NCBI GenBank assembly: GCA_964006375.1
Contig: OZ023263.1
Span: 135,889,563-135,953,562 of the forward strand
Direction: 5' to 3'
DNA from: Tillus elongatus
Taxonomy: Eukaryota > Arthropoda > Insecta > Coleoptera > Cleridae
Length of the DNA: 64,000 nucleotides
Under the pieces are notes generated by a model that searched no databases, had not been told where the DNA came from, and was given only the letters and a program-made list of their open reading frames with translations. Made by a program: the position numbers and the translations under genes. Below, in pieces: positions 38,836 through 52,754 of the stretch; within the stretch, counting starts at the first letter, position 1, and each line of letters begins with the position of its first letter.

Positions 38836-38840
<5 letters not shown>

Positions 38841-39309
38841 TTCCAAACTATTTTTAATAGTTCTAGTTTCTTTTTAAAAAGCTTTAAAAACTAAATACAA
38901 AATCAATAAAGCATCTAGAAGTAGACCGATCTGGCTAGTTTTTAAACCACTGTATTTCACAGTTACAAGGACTGCACGTACCAAAGACGTTGTTATTGCA
39001 TTACGGTTTTTGGAAGTTACAATCTTTATTTAATCATTTTGTATACAAATATATTGGCCGCTATTTTGATATGCTTGAGTTTAGCGAAAAAATGAATCGA
39101 GACTATAAGGTTGACATTATTCAATAAGTAGGTTTCGCAGGAATTCACACAAAAAAAGGTTACATTTAAGTTTTTGAAGCCTATGATAAAACGCACCTGG
39201 CTGGTTTCTCTATAATAGTCACATCATTTCTCGCTTTCGAGGATCGCATATACCAAAAACGAAGTCGTAAGCTCGATGTCTTCGAATGTTATCATGTTTG
39301 CAAATACGC

Positions 39310-39457
39310 GCTCACGCACACACGCACACACACACACACACACAGAGTGACGGAGGGGGAGAGAGAGAGAGAGAGAGAGAGAGAAGAGTTTTTAATTTTG
39401 CGATTTTTAGTTCTGAATCGGATTTCTGTTACGACAACGTGAAAAAAATTGACCATT

Positions 39458-39555
<98 letters not shown>

Positions 39556-39570
39556 AATGGGCAATTTTTT
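39310..39570. repeat. (CA)n, (GA)n and hairpin-flanked (AT)n, copy 2
   Basis: As 33820-34075. Confidence 0.9.
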
Positions 39571-40931
39571 TCTCTGTTCGTGTGTGTGTAAATCATATTA
39601 TCCTGAGTGGGTCTACCATGGTTTGTTATATCACCATTTTACTCGACTTAACAATATGGAAAGGAGATTGTGTTTTTTAAACATTTTAGTCACAATATCA
39701 TCTGTGGCGTATCAAAGTTCCTCTAAGAGTGCTGGAAAGTAATGTAAGTTAGCGACGCAAGTATTAATCATATCCTAGACATGTTTAACGGATAATAAAT
39801 ACAAGGAATGAGTAGGTCTTGTAAGTACATTAGAATTATTTTCTTGTAGCGACTCCATATGATTAAAAAAATTAACGACGAGCATTATCTTGCTGGAAAG
39901 TTGGTAGATTCAGATCCTCGAGTACCTACGTGGTAGTCTCCGATAGATCCGGGAACGTAACACGAATAGGTCCAAGAGACCTCCTGCTTGTCGTAAGAGG
40001 CGACTTCCAGTAAGTCCTGTTTGTCTAAACCATTTTTTTTTTCAACTAGTCTTGGAGTGTACTTATCTGTATTTTTAATCTTTCCTATAAGGTCAATATT
40101 TCTACACTTATATTATCCGAAAACTTGCTCGCTTTTCCATTTTTTAAACCCAAGCAAAGTGTAAAACAAAGTGGCAATGGCTATACAGTTTTAAGCGATA
40201 ACGAGTGTTTTCCTGGTGGCGAAAGCCACACCCCCTTTGATAGTGTCTCACTTGGATGTGCAGGGCTCTTTTCACGTAGACCCTCTTTTCTCCTTGCTGC
40301 TTGTGGGAAACGGATCTAGAACGGTCAGGAATACATAAAAGCCAAAAAGTTTGTAGTCCGGGATAAACAAAAGCCACAGGTCCCAAGAAGTTCAACCAAA
40401 GGTCTCAGGCGAAAAAAAAAAAAAAAAGAAAAACACAACAAGATAGTCGCTCCGCCGAGTGTAAAACGCAAAGCGTATGGTGAAGAAGGCCGAAATATAA
40501 GGATTATCCTTTAAAGAGGCCCTCACAGCATATAGGGTGGCTACCATTTAGAAAGGTGTCTCACTGGAGGGGTATAGGCTACCAGGGCTCTATACATGCA
40601 CCGTCTACGCTCCGGACGAAGACGGAGAAAGGCAGAATGCCAATAGAGTGCCGATCAGATTAAAGGCATACAAGAAGACATAATAAAGCCTCTTCCTTTA
40701 GAGATTTCCAACCTGTTAAAAATTCAATTACGAACCAAAAAACTTATAAAAATTCCATGTGACAATTTCATAAAATTAAATTATATTTTTTGTTTGCTTA
40801 CAAATAAGTAGGTACGTATATATTTGCATACCTTATGCAATAATGTTCCCGCAGGCTCAATAGTTATTGTTAGAACATACCTACATCGAGGTACACGATG
40901 ATCAAAAGTTCTCAGTACAGTTAGACATTAT

Positions 40932-43900
40932 ATAGAATCCTCGCCAATATTTAGGAAAGTTTGGCATATTCCTTTAAGCAAAAATGAAGGCACCAATATT
41001 AAGAGTATAGTCTACATATTAGGTTGCTTTATTTTTTTGACACGCACAGTGTATTAATTATTACTATTAGAATATATTAATTTATATTAATTAAAATAAT
41101 ATAACATTGTGTTTTAGTTTAATTTTTAACTCATTTTAATAAACAAAAGGTGTGAGGAAATATTTGTGCATTAGGTGACAAAAAAGCAACACAATAATCC
41201 GCTCACTTGGGGTAACCATATTTATTTTAAGACCAGATTATAAAAGAAACGAATCCCATTTTTTATAACACCTTAAAATATAAAATAAAACAAGTACAAT
41301 TGAATCTACTTATGACTTAGGTGTCGTTGAGAATCTGAAAGTGTGTTTGATTATGCAGTTCTCCTAACAAACATCGACCCTTGCTTATATAAAGGTAGGT
41401 ATACCTCGACACTGGAGGCTTTTCTAAAACACACCTCTTCAACATATTAGTTGTTTGAAATGTATTATAATCTGTGTTAATCCGCTGATGGTATAACATT
41501 TCTTTTGTATAGGTACCTACGAGGATTATGTCGCCTCTGATGCTTCTACTTAGATATGAATTTCACAGAAATTTGATCCCTCCACCAAGGACAATAAGGA
41601 CGATCTTTCTTAGTAACAGGACACCAAAACGTACGATGACAGCTTTTTAAACACCAGTTCTGTTTTATCTATAGAAGACAGAAGACACAATCTGTCATTT
41701 TAAAAACATATAAAATGGTCTAGCAAGTAACGTAACTTGGGTGAGTATTATAGATTGCAATCTAAAAGAATTCTGGAGGTTCTAAACATTGCTATTTCAT
41801 TAATTTTTAACAATAAGCATAATACACTAGAGATGTGTATTTATTTCAATCACACAATTTTTACGATAAATAATGAAGAAAATAATAGTACGTGTTTCTA
41901 ATGACGGTCAAATGCATCTAGTTTTACAGAAATATCACAAATTATCTTTATCAAACGTAGTTATGGATATTAAACAAACTGAGCCAGTGTCATGCACTCA
42001 TGTCAACCAATTTTTTAATATCAAAGTTCGACAAGCAGTCTGGAAAAGTTTCTTTTTGTTGTAAACTCAAGCCGTTTTTGATTTATGGTTTTTAATCAGG
42101 AGCACACAATTTACATGTTTGAAACTTATTTTTAAAGTGGTGTGTAATTTAATGAAATTTGAAAATACAGTAAACGTTTCTGTTTGAAAACTTTTAAAAA
42201 AGTTTATAGATAAACTTTCACAAAATAATTTCAAAAGGAAGATCCCAAAAGCTAAAATAAACGTTTCCCCTTTATGGATACGTTTGGTCTTTACTACCCC
42301 CCTTATAATATTAGCTTTTTGTAAAGTGGGGAATGGTCTCGTTAGCATTAGCTTAACAAATATTTTTTAGCCTCAGTTGCAAACAATTAGTTTCTAGATT
42401 GACATTAACAGAATTTATATTTTCACCATAATTACCAGAGGTTTTTTAAACAAAGAATATTATGCACCCTCACATTATACATATCTCACAGAAAGCAAAG
42501 GATGCGGGAAAATTTCCCGGATGATGAGGTGAACTTCCTTCCGGGCGTCGGTGATTGGTCATAGTCATGGAAGTAGGCCTATGTTAAAGACACAAAATAC
42601 AATTGGAAAACTTTAAAATATCATATATTGGTGCGATTTTGAGTTTTGTAGGACTTTTCTTGGTATTGCGAATATTATATAGGAATGGATTAACAGTTAC
42701 GTCGTTATTAATGTCCTTAGCTGCTGTGACGTCTGTGGCTTACCCATGTAAACCAATGTCTTTATATAATATTAAAGGGAAGAATCTGGCCGGATCGCCA
42801 AAACCCGATATTGTTCTCGTTAGAAAAGTGTTACCTAAAAGGGTTTTTAATACTTATGAACTGTGGTCCCATCTTGTTGGAACCGCACGTTTCTCAGTCT
42901 CCATTTTTTACATTTTTACAATTATTCCGTTAAAAATGTGTATATTAAATACTCTAATTCATTTTATACCAAGAGGGTAAATTGGGAAACTTCTGAAAAA
43001 CCTAGCGCAGTCGATAAACTGCTGAAGCCACAATAAAATGTAAATAATGCTGCTGGAGACAGAGAGCCATGGGTGCGACGGCAAGGCGACATTGCCTTCG
43101 ATTGTGATGTTGGTCATGAATTCATTTTCATAACTCGATCTTTTTAAACATGTTAGGTTTTTATCCATGTACTGATATTGACAGATACGATAACAATATA
43201 GATACATATAAAATACAGTTTACATTGGAAGATGACTTCTCTTGTGCTGCAGTAGAAATAATTCAAAATTAAGACAAGTATATGAAAATATTGTTCACAA
43301 GTCATTTCTCAGCTGTAGCTGACAATATTTGTACTAAAGTAATTAATGGGTTACACATATTTTGTGTGTGTTGTGTTTACACACAGCTATTTGAAGCCAT
43401 TTCTTGTTGATACAAGCTCTCTGAACAATAGAACTTAATAAATTGTTAAAAATTATTAGCAGATATCAATAAACTGATTTATAAAAATATTATTGTTTCA
43501 CAATATATTTGTATTTGAACGGTGAGTTGAATGAATGATTTATGATGGCAAATCCTGCAGAGTGGCACTGTTTAGATCAACTGTAAGTTTGTTTCAAAAA
43601 TGTTTTGCAACTTAAATGAAAAAAAGCATATTTTTAAACCTTTTACTTATCTAATATGCCAACATTACCTTTTGTAATTTTAGAAGAATATGAAATTGTT
43701 TTGGCTAATATTTTGTGTGAGACAAATAAAAGTTATACTTATACTACCTATATTATTAGGAATTCCTGACAGTTGTCTATATGTTAGCTTTCTGATTAAC
43801 GGCGAAAAATTATTTAAGTCAATAAATAGTTATGTATAATTTTTCGAACACGTTCTCTTGCCCTAACCACATTTACACGGTGCCTACTTTTATTCATTAT

Positions 43901-44350
43901 ATATTGTATATTGCAAATGTTCTAGAGTATTTATTTAGTTTTTGACCGCAAACAAGCTTTTTTATTATTGTTTTTTTTTATTACAAAATCGTACAGACTA
44001 CTAAATATAAAGAGCTTTAAACTTCGTTCTTTCACGCCTTAAGTATCATTTTAAAATTAATAATGAAATAGGTTAATTGACCTTTAAAATTTTAGAACTC
44101 GTTTACTCAATATGTAATCTTGTTGTTCTCTTGATAAATATCTAACAATGTGCTACATTGTCTTAAACTATTTAATTCAACTTTTCGACTTTTTCAAACC
44201 CATCTTTCCATAAGTCACGCCAAATGTTAGCTTTAATAAATTATTAAGAGAATGAAAAAATATTCGTTGCGCCCCTCGAAGACGGTTCCAGCGGCATGAT
44301 GTAATTATTTATCCATAAAAAAAGATATTTTTCAAATATTTTTTCCAATT
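40932..44350. other. No gene seen
   Basis: Mostly unique AT-rich DNA. The longest frame (42603-42980, 125 codons, two hydrophobic stretches) has no recognised domain, no clear splice context and ordinary AT-rich composition, so I do not call it. No repeats of note. Confidence 0.4.

Positions 44351-44353
<3 letters not shown>

Positions 44354-44412
<59 letters not shown>
44354..44412. repeat. (AT)n microsatellite
   Basis: Short tract followed by GTATGTAACGTGTCCCTAAAAATTC. Confidence 0.9.
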
Positions 44413-44420
<8 letters not shown>

Positions 44421-44807
44421 ACGTGTCCCTAAAAATTCTACCCATATGGGTTATTTTTAGTCCTGGGCATTTCACATTTTTTTCACTGCAGAAATTTTCT
44501 GCATGCCATTAAAATAAAGTGAACGGTGTACAAGAAATATAAAACATTTAAAACCCCTCATCATTAAGTTACATTATTAATAAAAATAGATAAATGGTAC
44601 AGACTCATGCCTTTGATACTCATAGGTACTATCACCTTTGTCTGGACAACTGAAGACAATAGATGAAAATTGAAACTTGGCAATTTCTCATATAGCGTAG
44701 TTTTTGTAATACCAACAGAAAAGTAAGTATTACCTGCCAGATACGCCCTTTCCTCTCTTTCTGGAAATCAGTTTGTAAGGTTAGATGCATTCTCGCAACA
44801 ATTAGAA

Positions 44808-44848
44808 CCGTAGACCGGTTTCGCTCTCATTAGAGCTCTTCAGTACTG
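44808..44848 (-). ncRNA. Hammerhead ribozyme motif, family B
   Basis: Minus strand: CTGAAGA (fits CUGANGA), helix II GCTCT/AGAGC with loop AATG, GAAA, CCGG, GTC, and helix I of GTA/TAC plus one distal pair. All core bases are present. Confidence 0.55.
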
Positions 44849-44982
44849 CATACTAATTGTAGCAAAAATGCACCAAAAGTAATACGGCTATAGTATAGCC
44901 AGCCTTTCAACACTAAGTGAGTGGTGGACGTGCCGCCACCTAGTTGCGGAACTTTTGGTGCATTTTTGCTACAATTAGTATG

Positions 44983-45023
44983 CAGTACTGAAGAGCTCTA
45001 ATGAGAGCGAAACCGGTCTACGG
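44983..45023 (+). ncRNA. Hammerhead ribozyme motif, family B, inverse arm
   Basis: Identical motif on the plus strand in the other arm of the foldback. Confidence 0.55.
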
Positions 45024-45065
45024 TTTTAATTTTTGCGAGAATGCATCTAGCCTTACATACTTTGT

Positions 45066-45799
45066 CCCTATATTGGGGTAGAAATGGGTCAGGGCTGACA
45101 ATTTTCTAAATTGTTAGTTAATTGTATACAGTCTCTATTTTTTTAACACTTTGTGTTATTTGGAGTTGGCGTGACAACATACTACTTGGTTCCGCAACTA
45201 GGTGGCGGCACGTCCACCACTCATTTAGTGTGGAAATCAGTTTGTTAAGATGTTCTCCGAAAGTTCTGCTCGGCTGTGGCGTCTGCTTAGCTTCTGTGTT
45301 GTGTTCATCTTTTGCTTTTAGTTAATGAATTTTTAACTTTTTTAATGGTGTTTTAAACTTCTGACCGTTGTCGGCTCAGCTTGCATGTACTTCATAGTTT
45401 CAGTTGTAATGTTTGATAATAGCTTTTGTAGACCTTTGTACACTTTCTGTAGCTACAAGTTGCTTAGTTGACTTGTGTAATGTACATTCTAGACCCATCA
45501 GAAACATAGTTTCTGACACAACCACCTTTTTTACATTTTAAGTAGCAACCCCCTGAAGATGGTTTGTTAAGGACCGAAACACGTAGTGTACATAATAAAA
45601 GAACTGTCTGCAAGAAAAGCCTTTAATTTTTTAACCTTTAATCATGTCAAACCTAGACTTAGTGACGTTTAGAAATGAGTGTACAAAATACTTTTCTAAG
45701 AGAACATATGCAAAAGATGAGCTGCTGATGAGAAAAAGCCTGGACGCAGCAAGTGCGTTATGGTAGGGAATTTTCATAGAAATGAGCTGACATCGAATA
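45066..45799. other. No gene; repeat fragments
   Basis: Includes a tail-like CCCCTGAAGATGG..GGACCGAAACACGTAG segment at about 45549-45585 (reminiscent of Penelope-type ends) and a lone GACGCAGCAAGTGCGTTATGG motif at 45745-45780, the terminus of the MITE family. Confidence 0.5.
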
Positions 45800-46065
45800 T
45801 TTTTTATAACTTTTTTTCCTGTAACATAGAAATCTAAATTTTGGCATATAATCTCCTTTTAATGTCATAAACTTGTGTACCAAATTTGAGTACCATAACT
45901 TTTTTATTTTTGGTGATAATTTTTTTCCGAAAGAAAACCAGAAATTTTTCCGGAAAACTTGGTTTGATTTTCCTGGGTAACGAACTTATCCAAGCCACTA
46001 ACAAAAGGAAGCTACGTGTCAAATTTTATCAAAATCGGCCCATTATTTTTTGAGTTATCGGTATG

Positions 46066-46150
<85 letters not shown>

Positions 46151-46280
46151 TAAGCAGATCCCGGATATGGGTTCTAGGGGTCCTGGTTCGCGTGCATTTG
46201 AAAAAAATTCAAAATTCAAAAGTCGGGATTTCCCCATTAGTGAATTTTTTCTAAGAAAATTCACTAAAATGAGATACAAG
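45800..46280 (-). repeat. Dispersed microsatellite-bearing repeat, copy F
   Basis: Inverse orientation: CCGAAAGAAAACC, then ATCAAAATCGGCCCATTATTTTTTGAGTTATCGG, (AT)n at about 46070-46145, then a hairpin AGTGAATTTTTTCTAAGAAAATTCACT at 46241-46267. Confidence 0.75.
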
Positions 46281-46289
46281 TGATGAAAC

Positions 46290-47975
46290 AAAATGTGGAA
46301 AATGGGGCTTCACACGAGGCGATACGAGTCGAGATTTTGAAAAATATCGTCCCCGTCTTGGTCTCGTTGAAATGGTACATTTCGAGTGTTGTCTCTTTTT
46401 GGGTATTAGTGAATTGAATCATATCATATCCGGAGTCCGTTTCAATTTTTATTATTATATATGTCTCGTATCGTGTTCGTCTTGTCTTGTATAGTCTTGC
46501 CAAGTTTCGTTATTTTTCTTTCCTATTTTGTAAACTTAACTATCTACAAATAAATATGAAGAATATGATAGCAAAAAAGAAAACATTAGCCTATCTGTTG
46601 CTAATAAAAAATTTGGCCAAATAATATTTGTTCTAAATTTTAGAAGCAATAAAATTCGTAGAAGTAAGAATATAAAAAACTATTTATAATAGAGTTAAAG
46701 AATATTTACAAGACCAAAATACCCTAGGTGCCCAAAAATTATTGTGTTCCAAAACAACCAAAAAATTGTAACAATATTTCCTAGAACTACATAGATAAAA
46801 AAATATTGAGAGTATTCTCCGCTAGCGTTAGCTAACATTATGTTTATATATGGTTGTAATTTTAGCAATAAAACTTTCTTATTGTTTTTGCAAAAGTCAT
46901 TGAATATAATGTTGGTGATTTTAGTCCATTAAAAAATGTTAGGATTGAATAAGTTTTCTAGACTTTAACAATAAATGTCGAATATACGAAACACGATCGC
47001 GAAAACAATGATAAACGGTGTAGGAGAAAACAAATACACTATTAGTATAGAGAACAAGAAGTTTTTTGGCTAATAATAATGATTTTCCACTCTGTGTCCA
47101 CTGTATATGTCAGGTCAAATGAATCGTTATAAGTAAATAATAAATTTACACAATTTGATTGTATGATGATAACTGTATAGTAATTATTTGATATTTTATG
47201 GATAAGAAGTTAATTTTAATAGTTGGTATCGTCATCTGAAGTAGTAGAAGTTACAGTACCAGGAGACTGGGCGGGGTAGGTAGTGAAAAGGAAATTGAGC
47301 AGAAAATGCAAAGAAAATGGCTGGAAATCTGTTTTTTTCACATCCTGAAGCCATATCTCCCTAAACCTTGCCTACACCACATAGCACCCCTAATCGTCAC
47401 AGGTCCCGTCACTTCCTTAGGGGGTATGAACAAGAAACTTTTCTTGTGGTTTATGCAACGAGGGTGGTTGTACGCACACAAGAGGAAGAGGAGAATCCCT
47501 ACGTCGAAGCAAACAACCCCCCTCCCCTCCCCCTGGACAAAAGTGCAACGCCAGAGGAAGGAAAACACATATTACAATATATAAGAGACAAAGTATGTAC
47601 AGGGAAAGAAAACATCCCATAGCAAATACCGTGGAACGATCGAAATTTACAAAAAAGACAACAAATTTACAGAACATTTACCTTTTGCATCTCAAGCAAA
47701 TGATGTTGGTCCGGCCCTTGTGTAAACAACCTGTGACCTTGTAATTTAACAGCTTCCGACATGGCAATTTCCTCATCGCAAAAACAACATAGAAAACAAA
47801 TAACATGTCACCGACTAAGAAAAAGGCCACACATGCACCTTATAAGCCACTACCACAACATGGTCATCAACAGAATAAGGTAACGCACAATTTCAGAAAT
47901 AACGTTCGCAACACATATAAGAAACCGTCTAAACGCGTACCGGTACTAGCGCCGTACTGAAAAGTTATAATGGCG
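46290..47975. other. No gene seen
   Basis: AT-rich sequence with scattered short frames. The overlapping frames at 47306-47677 have no recognisable domain and run on both strands equally, as expected for a chance GC-richer patch. Confidence 0.4.
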
Positions 47976-47979
47976 ATGG

Positions 47980-49610
47980 CCCATGAGTCTAGAATATTCT
48001 AGGGATTCCCAAACTCAATGTGAACTTTATGTCAAATGTAATGTTTAGGAGGAAAAGGTATGTAACTGGACAAAGCCGCCGAAAAATATTTACTCCCAAA
48101 ATCTACTCTATTCAATTGAACGTTAAAGAAATAAAAAATAAAAACAAATATGGCGGTCAAACCATACTAAGTTCCGATGAAGAGGCATATCTAGCAGAAG
48201 GGATAATGACTGCCGCCAAGTGGAATTTCCCTTTAACAGTAAAAGATGTAAAGACACTTGTGGATCGTCTAGGAAGGACCATTAAAATTTTCCATAATAA
48301 TTTTCCAGGGAACGAATGGGCTAAAAATTTTCTTAAATGACATAGGGAATTTATCTGTGCGATTCTCGCAGAACATGAAAAGATCAAGAGCACAAGTCAA
48401 TTCGGAAGTTATGATGGCATACTTTACTGAACAACAAAAATCTATCGAAAATGTTCCTGTAGAAAATATCGTCAACTATGACGAAAGTAATTTTCCGACG
48501 ACCCCGGAAAACTTAAAGTACTGACCAAAAAGGGAGCAAAACACTGTGATCGTGTTATGGAAAGCTCAAAGACAAGCATTTCAGTTATGATTGCTGCAGC
48601 AGCTTCCGGTTTCGTTCTTTTGCCCTATGTAGTGTACAAGGCTCAACATATTTATCCGACATTGATAGGAAATGGTCCCCCCGGCACGGCTTATAACCGT
48701 AGTAAAAGCGGTTGGTTCGATCAGTTTTGCTTTGAGGACTGGTTCCATAAAATTGCTCCTTCATACATATCAAAGCTACCAGGTAAAACAGTTATCACAG
48801 GTGACAATCTGTCCAGTCACATTTCGATAACGGTTATCAAAAAATGTGTCGCACATGAGATCAGCCATATACTTTTACCCCCAAACTCCACCCACCTCTG
48901 CCAGTCACTTGACGTGGGTTATTTCAGACCAATGATGGAAGCGTGGCGATTCATTTTAAGAAAGTGGAAAATGAAAAATCGGGGGGTCTTTCAAAAGAGC
49001 GATTTTCCAAGCTTGCTGCCACAGACTGTTAAATAATTGACGTACGACCTGAAAATAATGTCCAATAAGGATTTGCAGCATGTGGTATAATTCCTTATGA
49101 TCCTCAGAGAGTGTTAAAAAACTATCGGATTATGAACATGTTGATTTAAATATTGAGAAACGTTGAACTGGCAGTTTTATTAGCTTTTTTAAGAGAACCT
49201 TGTCCTGTGACTAAAACCAGAAGCCCAAGAGGCAAGAAGATCGCCGTTCAACGAGGCCGAAGTGTGACAATTTGTGAAAACAATAGTGACGTAGATGAAA
49301 ATGATGATAGGTCAGAGCAATCTGAACTAGATACAAATTATGATCCAATAGAAAATGTATCAGAGGAAATTGATTATTGTGAGAATGAGCAAAATGCAAT
49401 GAACAATAAGACTAAACCTGTAGACTGTGGTAACACTCCAACCACTGATAAGATTGAATTCACTAGCATCAGAAAATTTGAAAAAAACGAATACATTCTG
49501 GTGAAGTTTGAATCAACTAAAAGAAATTTAAATTTTGTAGGTTACGTTGAACATGCCGATGAAAGTTTTTAACAATAAAATTCCTCACGAAAATGTGTTC
49601 GGATAAAATA
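47980..49610 (+). pseudogene. pogo/Tigger-type DDE transposase, decayed
   Basis: Three pieces in changing frames. 48020-48340 is a CENP-B-like DNA-binding part (KYGGQTILSSDEEAYLAEGI, NFPGNEWAKNFLK). 48440-49036 is the DDE_1 catalytic core (NYDESNF; ITGDNLSSHIS; LPPNSTHLCQSLDVGYFRPM), and 49153-49572 is an acidic C-terminal part ending near NEYILVKFESTKRNLNFVGY. It is related to tigger/jerky-like proteins of insects. Frameshifts near 48340-48430 and 48500 and a stop at 49036 make it inactive. Terminal inverted repeats were not found by eye. Confidence 0.85.
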
Positions 49611-49780
49611 GGGCATTTTTTCGTCTATCCAGACGTAGAAGATAAATCGATGGTGATAAAAGAAGATGTGATATTTTTTTTCGAAAGCCCGTAGACTTAA
49701 GACGAAACCGAATTCGGTTTGTTGATAAATTAGCCTATGACTCCATATGTTAGCAATTTTTGTATTATGATTATTAGCTT

Positions 49781-49985
49781 ATATATTTTTTGTTCCAGAA
49801 AATAGTTTACGTTGAAACTCTAAAGTGGTTTTAATGTAAGAAAAAAATGTTGATTTTTTATTGATGTTTTTATATTAGGTATTATTATCAGTATCTTATT
49901 ATCTGATATATTTTTTGTTTTAAAAAATGGTTTACGTTGTAACTCTGAAGTGATTTTAATTTAAGAAAAAACTGTTGATTTTTTA
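49781..49985. repeat. Imperfect direct repeat of about 80 bp
   Basis: 49781-49860 and 49906-49985 share TTTACGTTG(A/T)AACTCT(A/G)AAGTG(G/A)TTTTAAT. They lie in the 3' flank of the transposase remnant, possibly its old 3' region. Confidence 0.75.
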
Positions 49986-50302
49986 CTTTTAAACTTGTTT
50001 ATTAAACATATATACTTATATTTCTTGCTTACAAAACTTTGACATATGCCCAACTTCACCTCAGATTACGGTACCCAGTTAAGCTTTAATGCTGGCCCAG
50101 TATTGGCGTCGTAGCCGGTACCCGGTACTTGCATTGCTGGAGAGGTGCTTGAATACAATGCTAGGCACGGTAACTATAGGAAACTCGGGCATGCAGCCGG
50201 TCGATGGTCTGTTAGCCAGCACTTACATTACTGGTCAGACACTTTACCAGTGCTGCAGAGTTACTTAATTACAATATAAAATCTGCATTTCTAAAGCACT
50301 AA

Positions 50303-50935
50303 GTGCTCAACTTTAGGTGGTCCACTACTTCTACTATGAAGAACCAGCACTATTCTAAAAAACGCCAAAGAAAGATGAATACAATGCTTACGGACTTTCT
50401 TTTGTTGGATAAAATAGGAGAGAGGTCAGAGGACCTGAATCAATGTGATCTAGACCTTAAAAAATATATTATGAAACTCTTGATATTAATTTTAGTGAAA
50501 TGGACAAAAGTTTTTCACAAAATGATGCACTCCTCAATTTAGTTTCTAGTGCCGCAGAGGAGGATTTAGACACAGTGAAGTGTTTACAGACATTAAGTAT
50601 CAAACTTCCATCACCAGAGAAAATAACTGTAGTAAATACCTTTATCCAAAATCGCAAGAAAGAAAATTCAGAAAACTGCATTTTCGATGAAATTTTTAAG
50701 TACAGGCAAGTTTTTCAGATACGTATAATTTATTGGCGTCAGCTAGAACCCTTGGGTTGCAATACGACGACATGCGAATCCAATTTCTCTGTTTTAACGA
50801 GAATTAATCGTCCCCAGCGCTTGTCCATGTGCCACTAAAGAATGTCCAATTTGGTTCTGCTGGCATTCGAAAAAGACCGTTCCAAAGTACTAGATCTGAA
50901 TACTTTAAAAAAATTCAACGACTAAAAAAATAGAC
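50303..50935 (+). pseudogene. hAT transposase C-terminal remnant
   Basis: Broken frames ending in QLEPLGCNTTTCESNFSVLT, INRPQRLSMCH, then RMSNLVLLAFEKDR. This is like the C-terminal dimerisation region of hAT-family transposases (C/E..FS.L..I...R..M...R...L..LA). Upstream pieces (DKSFSQNDALLNLV, SIKLPSPEKITVVNTF) fit the same frame family. Stops separate the pieces. Confidence 0.6.
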
Positions 50936-50939
50936 TGCA

Positions 50940-51630
50940 AGTATCTTGAATTATTTCTTAATAAAAACTAACAAAAACTTTTTATCTTTAAAATAGGCCC
51001 TTTTTTATTTAATTAGTTCATGGTATGAAGTATAATGTTAAACAAAATACAAATTGTGTTAATAAAATAAATTATAGCAAGGTTTGGGACTGTACAAAAA
51101 TTAATTTTGCCTACCCTAAACATTCACTGTAGCTACGGACACAGACCTGAACACAGCGTCTTTTAAATGGGACATCTTAAGGACTTGTTCGTGAAGTCAA
51201 GTGTACATACTCGCAAATATTCACTCGTTTTTATTTTCATCAATTATTACATATAGATATTATACAGGTTGTGTTTCATCTCTTTAAGTTTGTTGATGCG
51301 AGTGCATATGTGCTGAGTACACAGGCATTTTCAGACCGGTATACTCAAATATCAATACTCAGTTACCTATATTGTTAATTAAATATATTCTCAGATTAGT
51401 GTTTTATTTGTGAGTTTGTTTATTAATAATTTATTTGACATTGTTAATTTTGACACATTTGTACTTTATTTGTTGTTAATTGCAAAACTGATTATTGTAT
51501 TTTTATGACATTAAATATTTTAATACATATACTTCGTTTTTATTTCATTTTTTCTGTCATATAATATATGAAAATCATGAAATGTTTAAATATTCTGGTT
51601 TATTTTATGTAATAATATAATCTCTTCAAG
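50940..51630. other. No gene seen
   Basis: Very AT-rich, with no recognisable feature. Confidence 0.4.
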
Positions 51631-51632
51631 AG

Positions 51633-51689
51633 ACTGATTATGAAATTGAATCATGTTGATCAGTATTGGACTATATAATTAATAAATAA

Positions 51690-51772
<83 letters not shown>

Positions 51773-51920
51773 TTAAATGTTGATCAACATGATTTAGGAA
51801 TGAGTATAATAAGGAACCTGTCAAATTGTTAAACAATAGTGTTCATTCATAAATATAATCCATCAATACAGACCATTATTTTCATCGACATTCAATTTCC
51901 TAATCAGTCTCTTGATTATC
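51633..51920. repeat. Small inverted-repeat element with internal (AT)n
   Basis: TCAAGAGACTGATTATGAAATTGAAT at about 51638-51663 is inverted at about 51889-51920, with an (AT)n at 51692-51769 and an inner ATGTTGATCA palindrome pair. About 290 bp, non-coding, MITE-like. Confidence 0.65.
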
Positions 51921-52079
51921 GACCATTTATGTAAATAGCATAGCAGTACAGGTAACATCATCTGTATTTGTCTAACATTGTAGATATTGCATTACAGAAT
52001 CTGGAGGGATGTCGAGGATTATTTTATTATTATTAATTTCGAATAACTTTATTTTCCTTTGATCAAAAGACTTGAAAAT

Positions 52080-52440
<361 letters not shown>

Positions 52441-52442
52441 AT

Positions 52443-52725
52443 TTTCCAGATAACTTAACCTTACCAAAGCCTTTCCTACTCAAAAATTCTTATTCGTCTC
52501 TCATTCTCAAAAGGGGTTGAAAATTGCAACCATTAATGAGTTTTGCATTGTACTTTTTTGTGGAATTTTTAAATGGCAATTTGAAAAATATCCTTTTATA
52601 GCCTGACTCATTCCGAACTATTTGAGTCTCTTGCATTTTTTTCGTGAAATGTACCGTTTTAGAGCAAAAAAATAAAATACGTGTTATGGAATGAACAAGG
52701 TAATAACAAATGTCAGGTCACTATT
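52443..52725 (+). repeat. Left arm of an inverted repeat surrounding the Gypsy element
   Basis: From TTTTCCAGATAA to about AACAAGGTAATAACAAAT. The inverse is at 59667-59945. Arms are about 280 bp and diverged, so this repeat predates the retroelement insertion. Confidence 0.85.
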
Positions 52726-52754
52726 TGTGTAGTTATATATTTTAAAGAAAATAC

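Larger units (their letters stand above)
44770..45065. mobile_element. Foldback element with two hammerhead motifs
   Basis: Inverted arms of about 110 bp (GTAAGGTTAGATGCATTCTCGC..ATGCACCAAAAG and its inverse) around a centre with GTGGACGTGCCGCCACC. The arms share sequence with the direct repeats at 62056-62495. A further inverse piece (GGTTCCGCAACTAGGTGGCGGCACG) lies at about 45187-45235. Confidence 0.8.

Noticed and set aside
42603..42980. 125-codon ORF with hydrophobic stretches
   Set aside because: No domain, no homologous copy in the window and no splice or promoter context; chance in AT-rich DNA is as likely.
45549..45585. Another hammerhead (CTGAAGA..GACCGAAACACGTAG)
   Set aside because: Helix II is weak with a mismatch at its base and no cleavage triplet or helix I is visible.
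47306..47677. Overlapping ORFs on both strands
   Set aside because: No domain on either strand, and equal openness on both suggests composition rather than coding.
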